Positions 54,237 to 63,047 of a stretch of DNA of 64,000 nt are shown here, piece by piece. A model generated the notes under the pieces. It ran no database searches. It was given only the letters and a program-made list of their open reading frames with translations, and was not told the origin of the DNA. The stretch comes from Monocercomonoides exilis (lineage: Eukaryota > Preaxostyla > Oxymonadida > Polymastigidae). Each line of letters starts with the position of its first letter. Position 1 is the stretch's first letter. The position numbers and the translations under genes are program-made. Location of the stretch: positions 870,001 to 934,000 of the forward strand of contig LSRY02000024.1 in assembly GCA_001643675.2 (NCBI GenBank). The letters run 5' to 3'.

Positions 54237-54389
54237 ATGCACCATATAAGTATTTTTGATCGATTTTTGTCTCTTCAAGTTCATTCACACTGAACGACGC
54301 AGTTCATAAAACTCGAAATTGAAAGACCTGCGCTTTGAGAATACTATTTGTTCATTGGTTGTGCAGAGATGGTTGAGGAAAAGAAGGAT
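53950..54389 (-). CDS. Possible small spliced gene, last two exons
   Basis: A tentative last exon, 53950-54042, reads DPDQRLADYSPNILYRTF..., about 30 residues of balanced composition, preceded by a clean TTATTTTAG acceptor and ended by TAA. A compatible upstream frame ends at 54291 with FSKRRSFNFEFYELRRS next to a GTGTGA donor; joining them keeps phase. No start codon was found before 54389, and the mariner element begins at 54487. The family is not recognised. It could be a truncated gene rather than a live one. The inverted copy of the last exon in the left palindrome arm is degenerate. Confidence 0.35.
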
Positions 54390-54486
54390 TCAAAATTGAC
54401 ATGTTTTGAGTTTTAAAAGAAAAGTGAATTTGTTGTTTGTTGCAAATGTTGTTGAAACTACAAATAAAGAAATTGCCTTTTTGAAA

Positions 54487-54518
54487 TACACTGACATCGT
54501 TTAAAGTCCGACGCTTAT
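54487..54518 (+). repeat. Left TIR of the mariner-like element
   Basis: Begins with TA then CACTGACATCG and contains AGTCCGAC, which matches ATCCGACC in the right end. Confidence 0.65.
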
Positions 54519-54772
54519 TTTGTTTAACAGTTAACCAGACAAAAGAAGCATTTTTCATTTCGTCTTATATTTATTATTTTATTAATTGTTCAACAAACAA
54601 AACAGTTATCAAACCTCAAAATAGTTTCTTTTTTTGTCATCGAAAAAATGACATTAATAAAATAATGGTAGAGATTAAGGTTAGTAAAGTTAACTGACAA
54701 AAAATAAGTAATGAAAAATAGAAAGATAAAAGATTAGCAAATCCATATTATTAAACATGCATTGAATTCGGA

Positions 54773-55692
54773 ATGCCAAGATCACTGTCACTGAATATGC
54801 AGCTGGAAATCAAAAGGCTTCATGCAAAAGGATTCAGCAGAAATGCTATAGCAAGAATAACAAAAACATAGAGAAAATCAGTCTCAAAATTCATACGCAC
54901 AAAAACACTTATTACACAAAGAATATTCAAATGCAAACCTGGGCATCCAACATTTCTGATAAGAAAAAACAGATATATCGTCAAGAAAGCACTGATAGAA
55001 AAATTGATACATAGGGCAAGAGATATCCCAAAGTGGACAGGTTTCTATTGCGGTCTTTCCGCAGCACGATCACTGCTGCGCAATGTTCCGTCCAAATACA
55101 CACTACGAAAAAAGAAACCATACGAATCGAATTATTCGAAATAACAGAGAAAGGACTTTGCAGAGTGCCATTTGATAGACGATGACAAATGGAATCATAC
55201 CTGTTTCGCGGATGAGAAGAAATTCAACCTTGATGGACCAGATAGTAGAAGGATGACATGGATTCCATCGAATGATCCTATTTCCTTCGATCATCAAAGT
55301 CAGAAACCTCGAAAAGACTTACGGTGTGGGGTGCAGTTGGTATGGATTTCAAAAGTAATTTATTAATATTTGAAAATACGACAAATTCAATTGATAATGT
55401 TAATGTTTTGAAGTACACTCTGAAACCGCAAGCTGATACCAAGTGGTCATTTTTCTGGAGATTTGTTCATGATTAAGCACCAATTCATAAATCAAAGCTA
55501 GTAAAAAAATGCTGTGAAGACAATCGAATTCATTCTGTTTTGTGGCCGCTGTACTCTCCAGATCTAAATCCCATCGAAAATGTGTAGAAAATGTTGAGCG
55601 ATAGGGTTTTAGAGGATGGTGTACCAAAAACATCCATCACACAATTAAAAGATAGTCTCACATCAAATTGGAAAAAATATCACAATTCATGA
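54773..55692 (+). pseudogene. Tc1/mariner transposase pseudogene
   Basis: Reading through stops and at least one possible frame change recovers the family outline. An N-terminal helix-turn-helix region (MPRSLSLNMQLEIKRLHAKG, then FSRNAIARITK) is followed by the first catalytic Asp in CFADEKKFNLDGPD, the second in FVHD-stop-APIHKS, and the third Asp in WPLYSPDLNPIENV. The spacing fits a D,D,D/E transposase of about 300 residues. At least five in-frame stops are visible (around 54870, 55143, 55363, 55474 and 55585). It lies inside the TIR-bounded element. Confidence 0.85.
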
Positions 55693-56001
55693 TTAATAAC
55701 ACAATTATGTCAATGTTCGATAGATTATCCGCAGTCATTGAAGCTAAAGGAAGTTACACGAAATATTAAATTAATGAAAAAAGTTTTTGATTATTATTAT
55801 TTTTTTTTTTGAAATTTTTTTATGGTTGTGTTCTTGTTGGAACATTTTTTAACTGGAATGGTTCATTTTTCATTTTATTTTCTTTACTAAAGAAAAATGA
55901 AACAATTTTAATAATGATGATGTTTGTTTATTATTAAATATCATTTAAACATAAAGAAAAAACACAACACACAACTATTTAAATCAAGAGAAAACAATTA
56001 T

Positions 56002-56033
56002 AAAAAGGTCGGATAGTTTTCGTTGGCACTGTA
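56002..56033 (-). repeat. Right TIR of the mariner-like element
   Basis: The reverse complement begins TACAGTGCCAACG and pairs with 54487-54518. TA borders the insertion. Confidence 0.65.
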
Positions 56034-56530
56034 ATAATAAAAACAAATGAAGAAGAATTGAAGCAAATGACATCAACAACAGAAAGTGAAGCATCTCAAA
56101 AATAACTTTTGTGATATTATCTGCAAGTATGTTCAACCAAAAAATCATATCAACAAATATTGTAAATTAGAGATAAAATGATAAAATTCAACGCCATTTA
56201 GATTTAAAAAGCCATTGAATAATTTTTAAAGAATACATACACAAATATCAAAGAGCAAGCTTCATCAGTCAACAAAAAAATTTGGTATAAACAGGTTAAA
56301 CTTTAGAAAATTCAAACAACGAACAAAAACAAAAACGAAAGGCTCAAAAAAGAAAAAAAAAAAAGAAAGAAAGAAAAAGAAAGAAAGAAGAATAAAATGG
56401 AACAAAAGCATTTCGGCAAATGTGCAACTTGCCAAACAAAGCTGAAATAAATGCAGCAATAACATCAAAATTACTATTTCCTCACAAAAATCAATCGTCA
56501 GCTTTTTTGTAATTTTTCAGTAATCTCACT
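56034..56530. other. AT-rich spacer with purine tract
   Basis: No gene is visible. A purine-only tract of AAAG/AAG units covers about 56345-56392. The segment is the 3' flank of the minus-strand beta-helix gene, where the tract would read as a polypyrimidine run. Confidence 0.5.
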
Positions 56531-57999
56531 TCATGCCACTGTCAAGCCATCAACACTTGTCCCTTCATCACTCATTTCTGTTGTTTCTTCCTGATCAATT
56601 GCATCTGATATTGTCACCATCACTGCTCCTCCAGGAAACCGCTCGATGAATTCTCGCTTCAGCCCTGTCAATTCCAGTCTGTCCTCTGGCTGGCCTGACA
56701 GGCAAGCCCGAATAATTTCAAAGAATTCCGATTCCTCCACACCACATATATCGGGTCTTTCATGATTCGCGATCTTCTGCCCCGCCACCTCTGCTGCATA
56801 CTCCCCAAACGGAATCTCTACCGTCAAGCACCCCCACAGCATCATCCCAATCGAAAATGCCACTGACTCCTTTGTTGCTCTCATCTTCTTGTTCATCTGC
56901 AGCTCAGGCGCCTTCCACCTCAGACACTCTTTTTTGAATTCATCCTCTTCCTCGAACGCTGATGAAGGCAGAGAGTCACTTTCATCACTTGCTGATGTTA
57001 CAACAGTTGATGAAGAGTCGGATGAAGAATCAGAATCCTCAGATGAAAGGAAATCAGAATGCATCACAATGCAGATCACCATGTGTTCCGAGAACAGCAC
57101 AATATGAGGACTCAGACTGGCCAAAGAGGGAAGATCATCTTCCTCATCTTCAAACGAGTGCAGTGCTCCATTCGCCACCCAGAATAACACCTGAGCTGCT
57201 GTTTGCTCCCTTTCTTTCAAACTGCCTATTGCCATCTCCTTTTTCTCATTCCTTCCGTGAAGCAACATGAACAGCGAATCTCTCAAGTCCACAATTAGCT
57301 TCTCATGAGGACATGAGCAGGCCATTGCATCCACCAGATTCGACATCGATGAAGTTGTGAGACACAGACTCTCTGATCGAACAAAAGTGGATTCTGTGTC
57401 TGAAGTGTCTGTGGTTGAGGTGGATGAAACAGATGGCGAAGGTGTTCGTTTTCTTGTCTCTTCTTCCTCAACCTTTTCCAATGCCCATTCAGGGATCTTG
57501 TATGAATCTTTCCCCAGGATATATTCAGTGGAGCCACATTCACTCAACAAATGCTCTGACGACTCCGAGTGTCCCAAGCTTTTCTCGTACACCCTCTTCT
57601 TGATCCTCTCTTCATTCTTCTTCTCCGCTTCTCTCTCTGCCCTCCTCCACTGCTCCTCTGGTGACGTCTCCATTGTCACCATCTCAAATGCCTTTGGATC
57701 TTTTCTGATATTATCATTCACAATCTCTCTCAAATCTTTGTTTTCATTCTTAGCTTTTCTCCATCTGATTGCCAGAACAATTGAAACAATGAGAACAATC
57801 AAAAACATCACAACGAGTACAATCACAATCAACAACCAATAAGATTTCCCTTCTTTTCCTCCTTCAACCATTTTATCATTTCCAGTCTTTGGTTCTGTTT
57901 TGTTCTTCAGAATCTGTGGAGAAGTCTCTGCCAATTGCTTTCCAAACAAAATCACCACTGACACCTCCGTCTCATCCGCAACCGTTGTTATCTTGTCTG
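56531..57999 (-). CDS. C-terminal segment of beta-helix receptor: membrane span and pseudokinase
   Basis: The frame is open from about 58012 to the stop at 56531. It starts with the end of the ectodomain (LPDKITTVADETEVSVVILF). Next is a single membrane helix (YWLLIVIVLVVMFLIVLIVS) followed by RWRK, and a juxtamembrane stretch (PEEQWRRAEREAEKKNEERI). The kinase-like domain has LSPHIVLFSEHMVICIV where the catalytic loop should be, then RWKAPEL (APE motif), FSIGMMLWGCLTVEIPFGEY and RACLSGQPEDRLEL. No HRD or DFG is seen and no P-loop lysine is obvious, so this is probably a pseudokinase. This frame does not join directly to the ectodomain frame; a one-base shift between about 57990 and 58012 is needed. 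Confidence 0.75.
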
Positions 58000-60900
58000 G
58001 AAGGAATCGTGCCTATCACTTCTGTTTCTGACACAAAACTGCTTTCCTCAAATTCATATGTCTCAACCAATTCTACATCCCCTGTGTTATACTCAAGCCT
58101 GAACGATAGATCACAAGGAAGAAGAAGTGAACCCTTGAATTTCAATTCAATGTTGCTTCCACTTTCATTCACAGAAACTTCTTCCAGTCTGGGAATGAAC
58201 AAAGGCGATGATCTTTCACCTGCAATTCCACCGAGTGTGCATCCATCATTCAAAATCCAAAGCGAAGAATTGTCTTTCAACCCATCTCCTCCTTTCAAGC
58301 TCGAAATGGTCAGTGAAGCAGAATCTGAACAAATAATATTCTGACGAAGAGAAGGATATTTTTCAACGAAAGGATTGTTATTTGCCAGCATTCCCATCTC
58401 GATTACAGTCTTTCCTCCTTTTATCGATATTCCTCCTTTCGATGAATTCTCTATTTTAATTTCAACCATCTGTAAATCGGAGTTTTCAGAATGGACAAGC
58501 GATCCATTCCATTCACATATTTCTTCAAATGCGTTATCATTCCCGCTTTCACTTTCTTTGGCAACCATTCCTGAAAATTGGCACAAGTTCATTGAAACAT
58601 TCCTCAGTTCATTAACATCAATAATGCCTCCTTTGTCAGACAGAGAATTGCAGCTTTCACAAGAACAATTTGAAAGAACGATTTCAGCAGAAGATGAAGA
58701 AGCAGAGAGAACAGAAGCTCCTTCCGAATTCCTCGAGCAGTTCTTGAATGAGGCGCTTCCAATAGAAATTGCTCCTGAGGTTGAGCTGTTAATACCAATG
58801 ATACAGCCTTCTGACAGCTTCACTCCATCTGCACATGCTCCATTAAACACAACACCTCCACATTGCCCAAGCTCAAAAACATTTGCCATTGATTCAATCT
58901 GTTCTAGTTTCACATTCGTCAACGAAATCTCATCTCCACTCAACAGAAATGAAGGCTTCTTGAATGAAAGGAGTGACACTGAGCAGTTGTCAATGTGAAG
59001 AATTCCACTTTCAATGCTCAGCAATGATGAATTCAGAACAACAGCTTCAATACCATTTGACTCTCCAATTGAAGAAAAATCAACAAATGAAAGAGAAAGT
59101 TGTCCGTTTGCTTCATGAATGATTGAACTGCCTGAATACGAAAACAACTGACCAACGCTGAACTTCAATCTTTCAATCCTAACGTTTCCCGATGTCCTGA
59201 TAAGACTGCCCTCATCACCAATTGTTGAGTTCAGATACACAAAGGCAACTGAAGGAGATTTTAATGAGCGAATGATCACATCACGAGCATCACATCCCCT
59301 ATTGATTACCGATTCCTCTGAGATCAGTAGCTGTGAGTATGATGAAGGAATAATGTGCTGAACACCCGCATTCAATGAACGACAAGGCGCGCTGAACTCT
59401 CCACATCGCTTGCTGTCTCCATGATTGTTTGCAACTGAAGACACAAATATCGTCTCACTCTGGTATCTCATAACCCTCAGCAGAAGATCTTCTTCATCCA
59501 CAAACGAGTCTGTTGTGCAGCCCCACATCGCCAGCTCTTTCGCAAATGGTGCTCTGAAATCCAGCAAGAATTGCCCTTCAACTATTTGTGCATCAATTGA
59601 GTGGCATCGAATATACACGTCTCTCCCCCTCAATGCAGAGTTATCTACGAACGTGATATTTGACAGCACAAAATTCAGAGGCTGCTCGGCTGTCGAGGTG
59701 CATTCCAGAAACAGCCACCCGCCTCTTCCTGTGGTTGAGCAGAAGCACTCAGAAATCGTGCAAAATAAGCAGTCGAAGCTTCCTCCTTCATTCAACATGC
59801 AAAACATCCCTCCTCCCTTTCCACACCTCGTTCCCCCACATTTCTTCATCGTTGTGTTTCGTATCACCATTTTCAAAGGCTCTTCATCATTGTCATGTCG
59901 AATGATGGGAATATCATCTGTTGTGTTCTGGGTGACTTCTTCAAACAAACTCCACTCAATAACAACATCTTGTTCAATTTCATTGTTTTCTCTTCTTGAA
60001 CTCTTTGTTATGCTCAATCCGCTTGCCCCATCCAGCTCAACATTCTTCATCGTCAGGTTTTTTATCCTCAAAATCGTTGTTGGCTGCACAGAAATAACAT
60101 CTTTTGAAAAGCAAAGTGATTGCATTGTCACTAATTCCAACACAACTGTCCCTCCTTCTGCATTGATAAGCCCATAATGAGTCACTTCTTCTCTGTCATC
60201 TCCTTTCTTGGTGAATGAGCAGTCTTTCAGAGTCAGCAGTCCTTCACTTGATCCAATATGCAACAAAACATTGACTCCACTTGTGAATGACAATGGAACA
60301 ACGAAGCTTATCAGTTCGAAATTGGTAATACCCTGAATCTTCATTGCCATTCCTTCTGCTCCTTCAAGTGAAGAGTTACATTCCAAAGAGCAAATGCTGC
60401 TGCTATCCTTCGATTTTATTGAAGCTCCACTCACATCAACACTTTTCCGAAGATATCCTTTTCCAATGATGCTGACATTCCTTTCATTTCCTTCTGACAA
60501 TCTCATTAACGAATAGTCAATTGACAAGCAAGGATAATCTGAGAATCCACAGGCGTGCATATCTCTTCCTTCGCTCCCAATAAATATCTCTGAGCCGAGT
60601 GAGAGCCAGAAATAAATCAGCGGAATGGCATTCGTTGTGTCATTTCCATCAAAGCCTCTCAGGGAATTCAATGAAATATCAGACAGATTCTCAGTCACAA
60701 ATGGAAGAGAAGTGTTTGTGAGACTCTTTGTCAAATTCGATGATTCAACAAACACATCATTTCCATATTTCGCAACATTTGGCTTGTCTGCATCAAAAAC
60801 AGGGGACGAGATCACAAACGAAGAATCGTCATCAATCAACTTCAGCGCCAGCCCTCCCCCAAAGCCAGTCTTCTCTTCTCCAGCTGGTGCTGCGCATCCT

Positions 60901-63047
60901 GTGAATGTGCACGAAACAATATTCAATTGAGTATTCCCTTTCAACTGAGCATTTAAAGCCCCTCCTCTGCTTTCATCAGCCATCACAGAGCATCCATCAA
61001 AATCACATTCTTCAATATTTATTTCTGCATTTGAATTTTCATCATGGCCGTTGTCAAAGCTCACACAGCCTCCACTTCCAGCTGCCCTTTCGATTTCTGT
61101 AAAATTGCTGTTCGTCATGTTCAGCCAGGGAGTATTCATAAACTCTGCCTCTGTGCTGCTTCCTGACAAAGAGATCAATGGACTTCCACTCAAAGCGATT
61201 GATGAAGCTGAGAATTTGTCGATTATCAGGATCCCTGACTCAACTGACAAGAACAGAAATGTCAATTCTGATGAAGGATCTTGAAGAGTTAAAGAACATT
61301 GAGACAAAGTCAGTGATGAAGAAGAAGAAGAAATGAAAGTTGAGCGCGATGAAAGAGAAGATGGAAGAGAGAAGATGAGTTTTGATAATTCTGTTTCAAA
61401 ACTTGCTGTTGTCATTGCTGAGTTTAATGGTGAGCTGGCATCAGACACAGTCCAACCACTTTGATCATCATTTCCTCTGATCTCATGCTTCTGTTCAGCA
61501 AAGGTCAATTCATCGTTCATCAAAATCATTCCACTCACAACAACTTTCTTTGTTTCTGTTTGACGTGTGAGTGAGTGCTTCATTGTCAAACAAGGGAATT
61601 GGACGATTCCACAATGTGAGTGATCGGATGCCTCAGTATTACTCACATATATTTCTTCTGGGGTTGGAAGGAGATAGATGCACAGAGGAATAGCGACGCT
61701 CGTATTTCCATTGTCATATCCTCGCACTTTGTCAACAGAATCTGATGATGAGGTTACACATGCAATTTTTCTTGAAGTTGCAGTTTCTTCCAGATTGGGC
61801 GATAAGACGAAGATGTCTCTTCCCCATTTGGCCGTGTTTGTGCCAACGGAAGAAGAAATCAAGAAATCTGGATTTTCATTCAATAATCGAAGAAGAATTC
61901 CTCCACCTAGTCCGTACGATGCAGAGCAATAGCACCCATCAAAAGCTCCATCTTTCACCTTCACTTCATTCTCATTCCCTGCACACAGCATCATCGAGCC
62001 TCCATCAGCTGATGTTGTGCTTCCACATCCTTCAAATGTGCATAAATTCAGATCGATATTCGCCTTGTCATTCGAAAACGACATCACTGCTGCTCCGCTT
62101 GTTGTCCTTTCAATTCCATCAAAGGAACATACTAAAAGTGTCAAGGAAATCTCATTTGTCGAAGAAAGCGAAAACAATGAATTTCTGGAAATCATCTTTG
62201 CCCAGTTCACATGTCCCATCTGAAACATCCCACTCTGAACATTTATCAGTTCTATCGAAAATGCTGTTTCTGTTGATTGTTCGCTCCCAAAAGATATATT
62301 CAATCTTCTTATTGATATTTCCCCTGCTCCACTTATCTCAAACAGCCTTGACCCACGGTTATTCGGATGAGACGAGTCATGCACAAGAACAAAGTCTCTG
62401 GCAGTCAATGTGCCTGTTGAGACTGAAAAAAGAGATAACCCAGCTGCATCTAATTCTGTTTGCATTGTTGTGCTCATATCGCTTTGACCGTAAATTGCAT
62501 AAGTGTTGACTCCACAATCAAATCTATTTGTTTCAATTGTTGTTCCGCTGAATATCTCCACATCAGTTACAATGCCTGGAATTAGCTGAGTAAGACAACG
62601 ACTGATCGTGCTGCATGCATGAGATTCATCCAGCCCACATGCATATGTGTCTTTAGCATTGGGCTCTGTTTGGGCTGATGAGACATATCTGGTTCTTCCA
62701 AAATCGTTTCGAAGCCATTCACTTTTATCAGCAATTGAATCATAATCCGTGCTGACTCTATTTGATGTTTGTCTCGTCGAATAGCAGCTTAGGTCAATAT
62801 TATTAGATGTTGAATCATGAAGGACAATATCGTGCCCTCCTTTCACGCAGGTATTATTGTGAAAAAAACAAAAATAAAACAAAATTCCATTATTATTCGT
62901 ATTGATTTGTTGAAATACAGCACCTCCTCCACACATTGCAAAGCAATGACAAAATAAACAATTTGAAATGACAACTTTATCAGAAGGAACCCAATGAAGA
63001 ATTGCTCCTCCTACACTATGTTCAGAACTATTGCATCGACAGTTATC
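57972..63047 (-). CDS. Beta-helix (pectin-lyase-fold-like) ectodomain, main segment
   Basis: About 1690 codons in one frame. Repeated short rungs recur through the protein: SxxSLTLSQCSLT, ADGGSMMLCAGNENEVKV, GGGILLRLL, SRGGALNAQLKGNTQLNIVS, then CTFTGC. The G-G-(G/A)-(A/I) followed by N-x-x-F-x-x-C pattern is that of right-handed parallel beta-helix repeats in surface proteins. An Asp/Asn-rich WGRDIFVLS...RGYDNG motif occurs at least twice (also GNDVFVES...RGFDGN), suggesting duplicated modules of about 400 aa, each starting with CGxxxFPCLTMKHSL-like text (CGIVQFPCLTM, CGFSDYPCLSI, CGEFSAPCRSL). It continues upstream in another frame (63048-64000) and downstream in the membrane/pseudokinase frame. 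Confidence 0.8.
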   Translation of the reverse strand, partial: DNCRCNSSEHSVGGAILHWVPSDKVVISNCLFCHCFAMCGGGAVFQQINTNNNGILFYFCFFHNNTCVKGGHDIVLHDSTSNNIDLSCYSTRQTSNRVSTDYDSIADKSEWLRNDFGRTRYVSSAQTEPNAKDTYACGLDESHACSTISRCLTQLIPGIVTDVEIFSGTTIETNRFDCGVNTYAIYGQSDMSTTMQTELDAAGLSLFSVSTGTLTARDFVLVHDSSHPNNRGSRLFEISGAGEISIRRLNISFGSEQSTETAFSIELINVQSGMFQMGHVNWAKMISRNSLFSLSSTNEISLTLLVCSFDGIERTTSGAAVMSFSNDKANIDLNLCTFEGCGSTTSADGGSMMLCAGNENEVKVKDGAFDGCYCSASYGLGGGILLRLLNENPDFLISSSVGTNTAKWGRDIFVLSPNLEETATSRKIACVTSSSDSVDKVRGYDNGNTSVAIPLCIYLLPTPEEIYVSNTEASDHSHCGIVQFPCLTMKHSLTRQTETKKVVVSGMILMNDELTFAEQKHEIRGNDDQSGWTVSDASSPLNSAMTTASFETELSKLIFSLPSSLSSRSTFISSSSSSLTLSQCSLTLQDPSSELTFLFLSVESGILIIDKFSASSIALSGSPLISLSGSSTEAEFMNTPWLNMTNSNFTEIERAAGSGGCVSFDNGHDENSNAEINIEECDFDGCSVMADESRGGALNAQLKGNTQLNIVSCTFTGCAAPAGEEKTGFGGGLALKLIDDDSSFVISSPVFDADKPNVAKYGNDVFVESSNLTKSLTNTSLPFVTENLSDISLNSLRGFDGNDTTNAIPLIYFWLSLGSEIFIGSEGRDMHACGFSDYPCLSIDYSLMRLSEGNERNVSIIGKGYLRKSVDVSGASIKSKDSSSICSLECNSSLEGAEGMAMKIQGITNFELISFVVPLSFTSGVNVLLHIGSSEGLLTLKDCSFTKKGDDREEVTHYGLINAEGGTVVLELVTMQSLCFSKDVISVQPTTILRIKNLTMKNVELDGASGLSITKSSRRENNEIEQDVVIEWSLFEEVTQNTTDDIPIIRHDNDEEPLKMVIRNTTMKKCGGTRCGKGGGMFCMLNEGGSFDCLFCTISECFCSTTGRGGWLFLECTSTAEQPLNFVLSNITFVDNSALRGRDVYIRCHSIDAQIVEGQFLLDFRAPFAKELAMWGCTTDSFVDEEDLLLRVMRYQSETIFVSSVANNHGDSKRCGEFSAPCRSLNAGVQHIIPSSYSQLLISEESVINRGCDARDVIIRSLKSPSVAFVYLNSTIGDEGSLIRTSGNVRIERLKFSVGQLFSYSGSSIIHEANGQLSLSFVDFSSIGESNGIEAVVLNSSLLSIESGILHIDNCSVSLLSFKKPSFLLSGDEISLTNVKLEQIESMANVFELGQCGGVVFNGACADGVKLSEGCIIGINSSTSGAISIGSASFKNCSRNSEGASVLSASSSSAEIVLSNCSCESCNSLSDKGGIIDVNELRNVSMNLCQFSGMVAKESESGNDNAFEEICEWNGSLVHSENSDLQMVEIKIENSSKGGISIKGGKTVIEMGMLANNNPFVEKYPSLRQNIICSDSASLTISSLKGGDGLKDNSSLWILNDGCTLGGIAGERSSPLFIPRLEEVSVNESGSNIELKFKGSLLLPCDLSFRLEYNTGDVELVETYEFEESSFVSETEVIGTIPSRQDNNGCG

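Larger units (their letters stand above)
54487..56033 (+). mobile_element. Tc1/mariner-family element, decayed (about 1.55 kb)
   Basis: Imperfect terminal inverted repeats are at 54487-54518 (TACACTGACATCG...) and 56002-56033 (reverse complement TACAGTGCCAACG...). About 21 of 32 positions match, and each includes the flanking TA. The length and internal transposase position are typical of Tc1/mariner. The transposase is broken in several places, so this copy cannot be autonomous. Confidence 0.8.

Noticed and set aside
59425-62509. Plus-strand frames of about 250 codons opposite the beta-helix gene
   Set aside because: Antisense shadows without recognisable motifs; the minus frame has the repeat pattern.
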